A stretch of DNA of 64,000 nt from Gammaproteobacteria bacterium. Its GTDB lineage: Bacteria; Pseudomonadota; Gammaproteobacteria; Pseudomonadales; Alcanivoracaceae. This document shows, piece after piece, positions 37,700-46,055 of the stretch. Where the stretch lies: assembly GCA_018067045.1 (NCBI GenBank), contig JAGPVL010000037.1, positions 116,954 through 180,953 of the forward strand, in the 5' to 3' direction. The notes below the pieces were generated by a model. That model was not told where the DNA came from. It ran no database searches and saw nothing but the letters and a program-made list of their open reading frames with translations. Made by a program: the position numbers and the translations under genes. Position 1 is the first letter of the stretch. Each line of letters begins with the position of its first letter.

Positions 37700-37812
37700 A
37701 GTAATAAATCGCGCCTAATCTCTATCGCGGCCAATGCCGCACCTCATGTCGCGCCCCGTATTATCCGAGGCCCAGCATAACAATGGCCGCAGTATAACAA
37801 TTTGGAAAGGCA

Positions 37813-38493
37813 ATGATCCTGTTTCGCAGTTTGCTCGCGTTTATCATTCCGTCCCTTGTCGGCATTACGCTGCTCCTCGCTTGCCTGCCTCTCGGCAAAC
37901 GTCGCGCGTTGGCCATCGCACTACCCACCATTACCACGCTCGGCACGCGCATTGCCGGCATCACGCTCGTCGTCGAAGACAACGATAACCTGCTTGCGGT
38001 CCGCCCTGCTGTTTTTGTGATTAATCATCAAAGCGCAACCGACCCACTCATCGTTGCGGCCTTGCTGAAAAAAGATGTGGTCGGCATTGCCAAGGTTCAA
38101 CTTAAGCGTCACCCACTACTCGGCCCCTTGCTAGCATTAGCAGGCACCGTTTTTGTCGACAGAGAGTCGCACGCTGGCGTGGCGTCATTAGCTCCAGCAT
38201 TGGCCGCATTGAAAGATGGCTACGCCATAGCCCTCGCCCCCGAAGGAAGGCGCAGCCGTGATCGTCGTCTTGGCACCTTTCGCGAAGGCGCCATATGGCT
38301 CGCCCAGCAAGCCAATGTCCCTATTATTCCCATTGTTTTGCACAACAGCGCCGATGCTTTGCCTGCCGGCAAGTTACTGATTCGCCCGGCAACGGTCAGA
38401 GTAACCGTGCTGCCAGCCATGCTTACAAATCTGATCGACGGAGAGACACTGGATGGCAAAAAGTTACGGGCGCTGTATGCAAATTATTTATAA
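37813..38493 (+). CDS. plsC: 1-acyl-sn-glycerol-3-phosphate acyltransferase (PlsC family)
   Basis: A 226-aa membrane acyltransferase that adds the second acyl chain to make phosphatidic acid. The catalytic HX4D motif is H72-QSAT-D77; further blocks are GTVFVDRE and APEGRRSRDRRLGTFREGA. Two hydrophobic segments lie in the first 60 residues. The following START gene begins inside its 3' end, so at least three genes (plsC, START, unknown secreted protein) are co-transcribed. As other PlsC copies may exist elsewhere, this may be a specialised paralogue. Confidence 0.9.
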   Translation: MILFRSLLAFIIPSLVGITLLLACLPLGKRRALAIALPTITTLGTRIAGITLVVEDNDNLLAVRPAVFVINHQSATDPLIVAALLKKDVVGIAKVQLKRHPLLGPLLALAGTVFVDRESHAGVASLAPALAALKDGYAIALAPEGRRSRDRRLGTFREGAIWLAQQANVPIIPIVLHNSADALPAGKLLIRPATVRVTVLPAMLTNLIDGETLDGKKLRALYANYL

Positions 38494-39112
38494 GAAATCC
38501 GCGGCGCCGTACGGGGCGCGAGCCGCCATACTGCTATGCCTTTTAATCAGCGGCACCGCCAACGCAGTCGACGTCAAACGCCACAAACAAGAAGGCCCAG
38601 ACGTTATCAGCGCCAGCACCCACGTTGCCGCAACGCCCGCGCTTTTACTCGCCGCGCTCGAACAACCCTGCCATGTTATCCAATGGATGCCGGACCTTAT
38701 CGACGTGCGTCCACTGCCCGACGACGCACAACCCGGCCAACGTATTTATATGCTCACCCGCGGCAACCTGTTTGCCAGCCCCCGCGACGCCATTAACCGC
38801 TTCATCCGCCACGGCCAATCACCAACCATTATCGAGATGCGCTCAGAGCCAGATGCCCTGCCACGGCAAAGCGGCGTTATCCGCATTCCCTTTGCACGGG
38901 CGCGCTGGTCGATCTTCGCCGCCGAAGACACTACACTAGTGACATACCAACAAGAGGTCGCTGCCGGCGGGAATGTCCCACAATGGCTAGCGGACCAGTA
39001 CAGCCTGCGTCATGTAACGCGCGCCTTGGAATCTCTAACAACTTATGTGGCAACGCTTTCTACTGCTGATTGCTCTCATCCTGTGCGGCCAGTCCGCCCA
39101 GGCGAGTCTTGA
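38477..39112 (+). CDS. exported START/SRPBCC-like protein
   Basis: About 211 aa. The signal peptide is AAILLCLLISGTANA, and mature protein begins near VDVKRHKQEG. The body resembles START domains: SASTHVAATPALLLAALE, RIPFARARWSIF and near the end GNVPQWLADQYSLRHVTRALESL, comparable to LPAWLAN in the START protein at 9249. It overlaps plsC by 17 bp (ATG 38477; an alternative ATG at 38453 gives more overlap) and the next gene by 68 bp. A role in handling a lipid made or used with PlsC is inferred from context alone. Confidence 0.75.
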   Translation: MQIIYKKSAAPYGARAAILLCLLISGTANAVDVKRHKQEGPDVISASTHVAATPALLLAALEQPCHVIQWMPDLIDVRPLPDDAQPGQRIYMLTRGNLFASPRDAINRFIRHGQSPTIIEMRSEPDALPRQSGVIRIPFARARWSIFAAEDTTLVTYQQEVAAGGNVPQWLADQYSLRHVTRALESLTTYVATLSTADCSHPVRPVRPGES

Positions 39113-40412
39113 ATGTCGTAACTGGCTACTGGCGCTAGATCAGGCCGTGCTCGACGCGGGCGTCAACGATGCCGCCAGTGCGCGCATCGACGGCTTCCCT
39201 TATCTGCGCGCAAACCGCTGGCTCGCTTATCTGCAAACCGCCACCGCCACCGACGCCCAACAAGAACAATGGCTGCGTCTCGCCGGCAACGAAGCCATTA
39301 CCGCACTCACCCTCGAACTCAAGCAGCTCGATCCCATACACCCATTGCTCACCGTCACAAGTGACTGGCGCCAACGCTTACAACAGTGCGTCGACACTCT
39401 CGTATCACTCTCCGGCTTTCCCGGCGTGCCCAGCATCGACATTGCCGACAATTATTCCACCCGCAACCGCGTGCTCGGCCTCTATAAAATCACTCAATTG
39501 CTCGCCCGTCCGTCCATGAACACCTATCGCGACGACATGGCGAAACGCTTTAAACGCCCCTTCCGACTACCGATTCGTCATTATGTGCCCGAGCCTTTCC
39601 GCGGCACCCCGCCGCCACCGGAAATGCTCAGCCGCAACCCGCTCGATGTGCCATCACCCAGCTACGGCGCCGGCCAAGCCCTGCTTTCTCACTACGCTCC
39701 CGTGCTGAGCGTGGCCAATACCCTGACATACAACCAACCGGGCGCCGTCACCCGCGACGCCGAAAACATCCGAGTTGATTACAGCCAACCGACCGCCTAC
39801 AGCTGGCTCAGCTGGACACACTTTCGCGGCCACAACTTGTTGCAGTTGAATTATCAGTTTTGGTTTAGCGAACGCCCCAAAAAAGGCAGCATGGACCTGT
39901 ACGGCGGCGATCTGGACAGCATCATTTGGCGCGTGACACTCAAGCCTGACGGCCAAGTGCTTATGTATGACTCCATTCACGGCTGCGGCTGTTATCACAA
40001 GACCTATCGGGTCGCGAATGGACTGGTCCCCGCGAACGACGGCCCCGCCGCCGCCGTGCAATATCCGTCTCCTGTGCCCAACGCCCGCAGCAACCGCGTG
40101 AGTTTGATCGTCGAGCCAGACACCCACTACATCGTCAGAGTCGAGAAGTTCGTGCCAGGCCAACACATGGAACGCTATCAGCTCAGCGACGCGAATGCGT
40201 TACGCGCCATGCCCGTCGGTGATGGCTTTAAAAGCATCTACCGCAACGACGGCCTAATCCCCCAAAGCGCCCGTCGCGAGCGCCTTATCTTGTGGCCGCT
40301 AGGCGTCCCCTCAGCAGGCGCCATGCGCCAGCCTGGCACCCACGCCATCGCATTTATTGGTCGCCAGCACTTTGACAGCCCGACACTGCTCAACAGTCTG
40401 TTCAAAAACTAG
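39045..40412 (+). CDS. exported protein of unknown function
   Basis: A 455-aa protein that I do not recognise. A clear signal peptide (MWQRFLLLIALILCGQSAQA) is followed by a helical region to about residue 140, a Pro-rich linker (RGTPPPPEML, about 185-205) and a domain with SWLSWTHFRGHNLLQLNYQFWF, DLYGGDLDSIIWRVTL and the Cys/His cluster DSIHGCGCYHK that could bind metal or form a disulfide. The gene starts within the START gene, so products of plsC, START and this gene probably act together, perhaps in envelope lipid metabolism. Confidence 0.8.
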   Translation: MWQRFLLLIALILCGQSAQASLECRNWLLALDQAVLDAGVNDAASARIDGFPYLRANRWLAYLQTATATDAQQEQWLRLAGNEAITALTLELKQLDPIHPLLTVTSDWRQRLQQCVDTLVSLSGFPGVPSIDIADNYSTRNRVLGLYKITQLLARPSMNTYRDDMAKRFKRPFRLPIRHYVPEPFRGTPPPPEMLSRNPLDVPSPSYGAGQALLSHYAPVLSVANTLTYNQPGAVTRDAENIRVDYSQPTAYSWLSWTHFRGHNLLQLNYQFWFSERPKKGSMDLYGGDLDSIIWRVTLKPDGQVLMYDSIHGCGCYHKTYRVANGLVPANDGPAAAVQYPSPVPNARSNRVSLIVEPDTHYIVRVEKFVPGQHMERYQLSDANALRAMPVGDGFKSIYRNDGLIPQSARRERLILWPLGVPSAGAMRQPGTHAIAFIGRQHFDSPTLLNSLFKN

Positions 40413-40716
40413 AAGCGCGAAACTGTGAAGCAGTAGACACGGAACGGGCACCGCAAGCCGAAACGGAAAAGGTTGGTTACGAACCTTCACAACATATCCC
40501 CTACAATCCCGCTAGACTAAAGTCATTACTGAGTTCGCTGGACCGACGTTTGGCGCGGCAGGCTTCGTCTCCCTTCCCTGCACGCCAGAGCCCAAAGCGA
40601 TCCAGTCACAAACATTTTCACTCGATCAGCAACTGGCTGCCGCAATTTCTTTGGCGACACCGCAAACGTTTCAGAACGTATTTTCAATAGCGTATTGTTA
40701 ACAACAGGAGAGCCCA
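40413..40716. other. gene-free interval before slt
   Basis: About 300 bp with no convincing reading frame. A small hairpin aaggtt/aacctt lies near 40468-40490. No T-run follows, so termination there is doubtful. The last 15 bases hold the slt ribosome site AACAGGAG. Confidence 0.5.
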
Positions 40717-42693
40717 GTGCTCATCAGATGGCCGCTTTTTATTGCGCTTTTTATTTCTCTTTCCAGCGTACTGTCGAGCGTAGCGCACGCGTCAGAATCA
40801 GAGCAAACCATCCCGTCGCCCTCTGCAGCGCAAGTAGCGCTGGCCGAACGGGCATTTCTTGCTGCTAAAGAAAAACGCTGGAACGACCTTGCCGCGCTTG
40901 AAGCCGAATTGCCCGAGCACTTTCCCTTAGCACCCTACCTCAGCTATCAACAAATTCGCGCCAATGTGCAACGCGGCGATGATAGCCTCGCAGAAGTGCA
41001 AACATGGCTACGTAAACACGACCACTCACCACTCGCCGACCAACTGCGCGACGACGCTATGAGCTACTACGGCAGCCATCGCCAATGGTCTGCCCTGCGT
41101 GCCGTCAGTGAAGGCGTGCCACGCTCCAGCTCACTACGCTGCTACTACTATCAATCTCTACTCAGCGACGATCGCAGCAATGCCCTGCGTGGCGCCAAAC
41201 AGCTTTGGCTTAGCGGCCAATCGCGACCCAACAATTGCGACGCACTGTTCAATGAACTTCGCGCCAGCGGCCAGCTCGATGACGAACTCACATGGCAACG
41301 CATGGTGCTCGCCTTTCACGACAACAACAGCAGCCTGATGCGCTACCTACGTAGCACCATCAATAGCAAAAAAGTTGCGCAGCGCGCCGACACACTACTG
41401 CGCCTCTATGAAAAACCACGCGAGACTCGCGTGCTTATGCCAAACAAACATAACATTCAGCTCGCACTGTCCGGGCTCCATCGTCTCGCCGACAAAGACC
41501 CCGTCTACGCGCGCCAACTCACGCCGATTATCAGTAAACGGTTTTCACTAAGCGACGACGACCAAAACACGGTCTTGGCGCGCATCGCATGGTTCTCGAC
41601 CATTCGTGATTTACCCAACAACAAAGTGTGGCTCGAAAAATACCTCGCAGGCACCACTAACTTGCGCCTGCTAGAACAACGCGCACGGCGCGCCGTGATC
41701 GATCAAGACTGGGTAGCGCTAAACAATTGGATCAACGCACTACCCAAAAGCGAACAGAATTCTTCCCACTGGCGCTACTGGCGCGCCCGCTCGCTGTCCG
41801 CACAAAATAAAGAAGGCAGCGACGTCTATCTGCGTCTCGCCGCCTCAGAGCGCAACTTTTGGGGCTTCCTCGCCGCGCAACGTCTTGGCACCCCGTATCA
41901 ATTGAATGACACACCCGCGCCATCCAGCGAAGTCACCCTCAACGATATCCAAAATCAAGCACTAAACCGTATTCAATGGCTCGTCGCCATGAACGAAGTG
42001 AGCCTCGCCCGCACCGAATGGCTACACCTTATGCGTCAAAGCGACAACGTTGACCTCGTTCCACTGGGCAACATTGCATTGGCGAACAAGTGGTTTCACT
42101 TCTCCGTCGAAACGGCGATTTTTTCTCGCCAACGCAACGTTTTAAGCTGGCGCTTCCCCGCCGCCATGCAGGAGGAATTTGAACAAGCCGGCAAAAAAAC
42201 CGATGTGGACCCATGGCTACTAATGGCCGTCTCACGTCGCGAAAGCGCCTTCAACCCACACGCTCGTTCACACGTCGGCGCCACCGGCCTTATGCAACTG
42301 ATGCCCGCCACCGCAAGACAAGTGGCCGACCAAATCGACATGCCGCGTCCCGACGCCAGCAGCCTGCGCGAACCCGACATTAACCTCCGCCTCGGCAGCC
42401 AATACCTCAGCGACCTACTCAAACGCTACAACGGCAACCGCGTACTTGCCTTAGCCGCTTATAACGCAGGCCCACACCGCATAGACCGCTGGCTCGCCGA
42501 CACCAACGTTCCCTTCGACGTATTTATTGAAAGCATTCCGTTTTACGAAACCCGCGAATATGTTCAAGCAGTACTTGCCTACCGTGTGATTTTATCCCGG
42601 CACGGCAAAGACGATCAGTTAGCCGAGCTAATGTTACCGAGTGAAAAGAGCGCGGTTTATAGCCCGCTATTGTTGGCGGCCAAAGCACCGTAA
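40717..42693 (+). CDS. slt: soluble lytic murein transglycosylase Slt
   Basis: A 658-aa periplasmic enzyme that cleaves peptidoglycan to 1,6-anhydromuropeptides. Signal peptide to about residue 26 (LSSVAHASES), a long alpha-superhelical ring of helical repeats (about 40-460), and a C-terminal lysozyme-like domain with catalytic E509 in SRRESAFNPHARS, GLMQLMPATA and LALAAYNAGPHR. Length agrees with E. coli Slt70. It starts with GTG 40717, preceded by AGGAG six bases upstream. Confidence 0.96.
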   Translation: MLIRWPLFIALFISLSSVLSSVAHASESEQTIPSPSAAQVALAERAFLAAKEKRWNDLAALEAELPEHFPLAPYLSYQQIRANVQRGDDSLAEVQTWLRKHDHSPLADQLRDDAMSYYGSHRQWSALRAVSEGVPRSSSLRCYYYQSLLSDDRSNALRGAKQLWLSGQSRPNNCDALFNELRASGQLDDELTWQRMVLAFHDNNSSLMRYLRSTINSKKVAQRADTLLRLYEKPRETRVLMPNKHNIQLALSGLHRLADKDPVYARQLTPIISKRFSLSDDDQNTVLARIAWFSTIRDLPNNKVWLEKYLAGTTNLRLLEQRARRAVIDQDWVALNNWINALPKSEQNSSHWRYWRARSLSAQNKEGSDVYLRLAASERNFWGFLAAQRLGTPYQLNDTPAPSSEVTLNDIQNQALNRIQWLVAMNEVSLARTEWLHLMRQSDNVDLVPLGNIALANKWFHFSVETAIFSRQRNVLSWRFPAAMQEEFEQAGKKTDVDPWLLMAVSRRESAFNPHARSHVGATGLMQLMPATARQVADQIDMPRPDASSLREPDINLRLGSQYLSDLLKRYNGNRVLALAAYNAGPHRIDRWLADTNVPFDVFIESIPFYETREYVQAVLAYRVILSRHGKDDQLAELMLPSEKSAVYSPLLLAAKAP

Positions 42694-42851
42694 GATTTAT
42701 CTTGAGGGCATCGACTAGAGAGAGGTTCTGTCAAAAAAAAACAGAACGTGGGGTCACCAATAACCCGGCTCATTCTCAATGTGCGCACAGCTGCATCATT
42801 GTACCGCTTTATTATGTTACTGTTTGAATGCTCACAACGGAGAAAACCGGT

Positions 42852-43232
42852 ATGAATACTTCACGTATCTTTAATAGCTTCTTAGCAATTTGCTTGCTAA
42901 GTGTGCAGTTGGTACTCGTTCCAGCAGCCAACGCGGCCATGGTATCCACAGAGTCAGTCCTCCACGCCGAGCAACGTAGCGCGCAGGAAGCTCGCATTAT
43001 GGGTGCACTACAACGCGCACAAGCGGTAACAATGCTTGAAAAAAACGGCCTTTCTGTTGAACAAGTCGAAGTACGCCTCCAGCGTTTAAGCAATACAGAA
43101 GTTGCACAACTGGCAGATCAAGCCGATAGAATCCCCGCTGGAGAAGGCGTTCTTGGCGTGATTCTTGTTGTACTATTGATTTTTCTGATTTTGGAAATTC
43201 TTGGAATCACGGACATTTCACCTAAAGTATAA
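42852..43232 (+). CDS. PA2779-family small membrane protein
   Basis: A 126-aa exported protein: signal peptide (NSFLAICLLSVQLVLVPAANA), a short helical region with SVEQVEVRLQRLSNTEVAQLADQ, and a C-terminal hydrophobic helix GVLGVILVVLLIFLILEILG. This layout is that of the Pseudomonas PA2779 family, which is always found next to a PA2778-type gene as here (2 bp gap). ATG 42852 is chosen because GGAG precedes it and the signal peptide starts there. Function unknown. Confidence 0.85.
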   Translation: MNTSRIFNSFLAICLLSVQLVLVPAANAAMVSTESVLHAEQRSAQEARIMGALQRAQAVTMLEKNGLSVEQVEVRLQRLSNTEVAQLADQADRIPAGEGVLGVILVVLLIFLILEILGITDISPKV

Positions 43233-43234
43233 TT

Positions 43235-44224
43235 ATGTCGGTGGCACGTTTAATGTTACCGAACCAACGCTCCCCCAATAAAAAGGGCCGCCTTCTGGCA
43301 GCCTTTTTTATTGGGGCGATAATAATAATATTAAACGGCTGCCAATTGGCGCCCTCGCATTCACGCGTTGAAAGCAATGCAACGTCTCCCAGCCAATACC
43401 TTTCTGTACCTTTTTTTGCCCAAGAAAAATATCAATGTGGCCCCGCCGCGCTAGCAAGCGTGTTGAGCTACGCAGGAGCGCCGACCAATCCGGAGACGTT
43501 AGTAGAAGAAGTCTGGCTGCCAAAGAGACGTGGTAGCCTCGCCATGGAACTCGCTGCCGCCGCACGCGCACGCGGTTTACTGGTTTATCCTATCAATACC
43601 AATGCCGCCCTTTTTGCAGAGCTGGACGAAAACCACCCTGTTCTCATCCAACAAAATCTACTATTCAACTGGCTGCCTCAGTGGCATTTTTCGGTCGTCG
43701 TTGGCTACGAAGAAAACGGTCAGACATTACTGCTTCACTCCGGCACAGAGCAATTAAAAAAGGTCGGCGCCACATGGTTTGAAAACCATTGGCGCAAAGC
43801 TGAATACGTTGGTTTTGTCGTGTTGGCGGCAGGCGAGTTGCCAGCGCAAAGCGAACCTCTCGCGCTCGCCACGGCCATCGCGAATGTCGACCACTCAAGC
43901 GGCGTAGCTAATCTTAACCTGTGGAAGAGTGCCGCAGCGCGTTATCCAGATGAATCGATTATTCGTTTCAGTTATGGCAACGCGCTGTATCAAGGTGGCG
44001 CGCTCTCCGAAGCCGCCGAGCAGTATAAGCTGGCTACTAAGCTCGCGCCGACATTCCATCAAGCTTGGAATAATCTTGCCGACGTATACAAACAAGCTCA
44101 CTGCAAGATAGAAGCGCAGAATGCCATTCAAGCGGCGCTGAAACTAGAGCCAGAGAGTCAAATCTATCAGGGTACACAATTGGAAGTTAGGACTTTGGAT
44201 ACAACCGAAGAGTGCGAACTATGA
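43235..44224 (+). CDS. PA2778-family cysteine-peptidase-like lipoprotein with TPR
   Basis: A 329-aa lipoprotein. The signal ends in lipobox LNGC (C36). A C39-like papain-fold peptidase domain follows: YQCGPAALASVLSYAG with the catalytic Cys and QWHFSVVVGYEENG with the His. The C-terminal third carries TPR-like helices (FSYGNALYQGGALSEAAEQYKLATKLAP, HQAWNNLADVYKQA). It forms a pair with the PA2779-type gene. A 20-bp terminator-like hairpin lies within codons 13-28, inside the signal-peptide region. The target of the peptidase is unknown. Confidence 0.88.
   Translation: MSVARLMLPNQRSPNKKGRLLAAFFIGAIIIILNGCQLAPSHSRVESNATSPSQYLSVPFFAQEKYQCGPAALASVLSYAGAPTNPETLVEEVWLPKRRGSLAMELAAAARARGLLVYPINTNAALFAELDENHPVLIQQNLLFNWLPQWHFSVVVGYEENGQTLLLHSGTEQLKKVGATWFENHWRKAEYVGFVVLAAGELPAQSEPLALATAIANVDHSSGVANLNLWKSAAARYPDESIIRFSYGNALYQGGALSEAAEQYKLATKLAPTFHQAWNNLADVYKQAHCKIEAQNAIQAALKLEPESQIYQGTQLEVRTLDTTEECEL
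43273..43316. terminator. long terminator-like hairpin inside the PA2778-type gene
   Basis: Bases 43273-43292 pair with 43297-43316 around loop ttct: 20 positions with one G-T pair and one mismatch. The right arm holds six T. The hairpin starts about 40 bp after the PA2779 stop and lies within the lipoprotein signal-peptide coding region. It may end most PA2779 transcripts and let some through (attenuation). Confidence 0.6.
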
Positions 44225-44421
44225 TGCTCTAAGAGCGGAAGAAATTAACGTTCAGGGACTAAATCGTTTTTAGTTCTGTCGAATCAATGGTGCTTGCAAG
44301 AAGGTCTCTGTCCGCCCCTACCAACTAGAATAAAACTCTACCCCAGTGCGCCGCTTGGGCGCATCGCCTTCCCTATCGTTAATAACTTTGCATGCACCAA
44401 AGCCTCATAGCTTTGCTAGAT

Positions 44422-44751
44422 TTAGTGGCCCGCTGATTTTGAAAAAACATTTATAACAATGACACCTGCAAGTATTAGGAGCATTCCCAGAATCGCAGCA
44501 AAGTCTAATCGCTGATGAAACACAACAAGCCCCACCAATGCGATCAAAACTATACCTAGGCCTGACCATATTGCATAAGCAATACCAACTGGAATTGTTT
44601 TCAAGACAATCGACAGAAAGTAAAACGCGACGCCGTATCCGACTATAACAATTACCGTCGGCACAATCTTTGTAAACTCTCCAGACGCCTTCAATGCACT
44701 CGTTGCTATAACTTCCGCCACGATGGCAATTGCTAAATATAAATAGGCCAT
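44422..44751 (-). CDS. small multidrug resistance (SMR) family transporter
   Basis: A 109-aa four-helix membrane protein of the EmrE/QacE type, which exports cationic drugs in exchange for protons as a dimer. The N-terminal helix AYLYLAIAIVAEVIATSALKAS carries the essential Glu; YAIWSGLGIVLIALVG and the last helix ILGMLLILAGVIVINVFS are typical. ATG 44751 is preceded by AAGGAA; the frame extends to 44772, but the family starts here. Substrate not known. Confidence 0.93.
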   Translation of the reverse strand: MAYLYLAIAIVAEVIATSALKASGEFTKIVPTVIVIVGYGVAFYFLSIVLKTIPVGIAYAIWSGLGIVLIALVGLVVFHQRLDFAAILGMLLILAGVIVINVFSKSAGH

Positions 44752-44900
44752 ATGATTCCTTACTAAGTACAATTAACTCAAAACACCCTACATTTATTTA
44801 TAAATAATCCTAGTAGTCTGTAAGGCATAGCTCACAATGGCCACAAGGTGTTATGGATGTGCCTCTCTGTACGTTGCTTGCGACAGGTTAGCTTGAAGCC

Positions 44901-44925
44901 TTTCGCTTGCAAGCAAGCTCCCACA
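44901..44925 (-). repeat. REP-like palindromic sequence
   Basis: On the minus strand 44925-44901 begins tgtgggag and contains the imperfect palindrome gcttgcttgcaagc. This closely resembles Pseudomonas REP elements, which start with the same TGTGGGAG and carry such a palindrome. It lies between the SMR gene and the DyP gene, next to a 7-8 bp A-rich tandem repeat (agcaaaaa, about 44928-44951). Confidence 0.55.
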
Positions 44926-44952
44926 AAAAGCAAAAAAAGCAAAAAAAGCCAA

Positions 44953-45819
44953 TCACAACTTCCCCAACCACTCCTCCGTTGGCGCATACCACCAAGAACT
45001 CATCACCGGCTGACTAAAATCAAGCAAGCGATCACGAACACCTTCGCCGTTCATGTCGTACATGTTGCGTAGTAAGTGATCGAGGCGGTCTAGCTCACAG
45101 CTGAAGCCGACAAAATAGAGGCCTTGTTCGCGGGCGTTGCCGTAGGGCACTGAGCGCCGCCAGATTTTTTGCGGGACGCCATCGCGGTCGATGTCGGTGC
45201 GGCCGACGTGTGCATTCGCGGGCATGCGTTCGTCGTCAAATTCGACGGCGTCTGCTTTGGTGCGGCCGAAGACGTTTTCTTGTTCGGCCTCTTCTAATTG
45301 ATGAAACTCATGGAGTTTGTGTATCCACTTTTGCGTCAGTACGAAGGAGCCTCCTGCGCCGGGGTGCCCTTCTTTCACCAAGGCAGCAGCGAGCGCCTTC
45401 TTGCCTTCGGGATTGCCGATGCCATCGACAAAACCGGTGAGGTCTCGGCTGTCGCGATAAACGAAGCCCTGTATCTCTAATTGCACACCACAATGGGCGC
45501 CGAGCAAGTCCAGTACCATCATCTCGGCTTCGTACAGTGAAGAACGGTCGCCGCTTTGTAGCCAGATCAATAAGTCGCCCTGAGTAGCCGGCACGCGGCC
45601 CTCTAACGAAAAAGCAGGCATTTCAAAGCTGCTATCAAGTAACGACCAAAGCCTTTGCCCGAAGGCCACCATCAGCTTTATGTCGGTGTTTAAACCAGCG
45701 CGTAGCGTTCGCAGAGCCGCTTTAATCGCGTCAGCGTTGTCGCTGCGGCGTAGGGCAAACTCCAGAAACACATGCTGGGAGGCGGACTTATCGAAAATAG
45801 CGGGCTGAAACGACGGCAC
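44953..45819 (-). CDS. DyP-type heme peroxidase
   Basis: A 288-aa dye-decolourising peroxidase of the YfeX-like cytosolic type; it oxidises substrates with H2O2 using heme b. The catalytic GxxDG motif is GFVDGIGNPEG. FVLTQKWIHKLHEF, the distal-side Arg region in KIWRRSVPYG and LYFVGFSCELDRLDHLLRNM follow in the expected order, and the C-terminus has YAPTEEWL. No Tat signal is present. It stands alone, without a visible encapsulin gene. Confidence 0.93.
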   Translation of the reverse strand: MPSFQPAIFDKSASQHVFLEFALRRSDNADAIKAALRTLRAGLNTDIKLMVAFGQRLWSLLDSSFEMPAFSLEGRVPATQGDLLIWLQSGDRSSLYEAEMMVLDLLGAHCGVQLEIQGFVYRDSRDLTGFVDGIGNPEGKKALAAALVKEGHPGAGGSFVLTQKWIHKLHEFHQLEEAEQENVFGRTKADAVEFDDERMPANAHVGRTDIDRDGVPQKIWRRSVPYGNAREQGLYFVGFSCELDRLDHLLRNMYDMNGEGVRDRLLDFSQPVMSSWWYAPTEEWLGKL

Positions 45820-46055
45820 GGCAAACTCCTGTTGAATAATCCGTCATACCATATCAATCACGGGGTACGGCGGCTAGAGAGTGTCTGCTCAAGCGGCACG
45901 CGGCCAAACTTGATCAAAAGATAAGCTAATTCTACCGGCGAAGAACTCCCCCCTCACATCAATATTTACATCCTGAGATGTCAGGTTTCTGTCACTTGTC
46001 CCGCGCATTGATTAGAATCCACCCTATAACGTTCATCACCCTCCAGAGTACTTGT

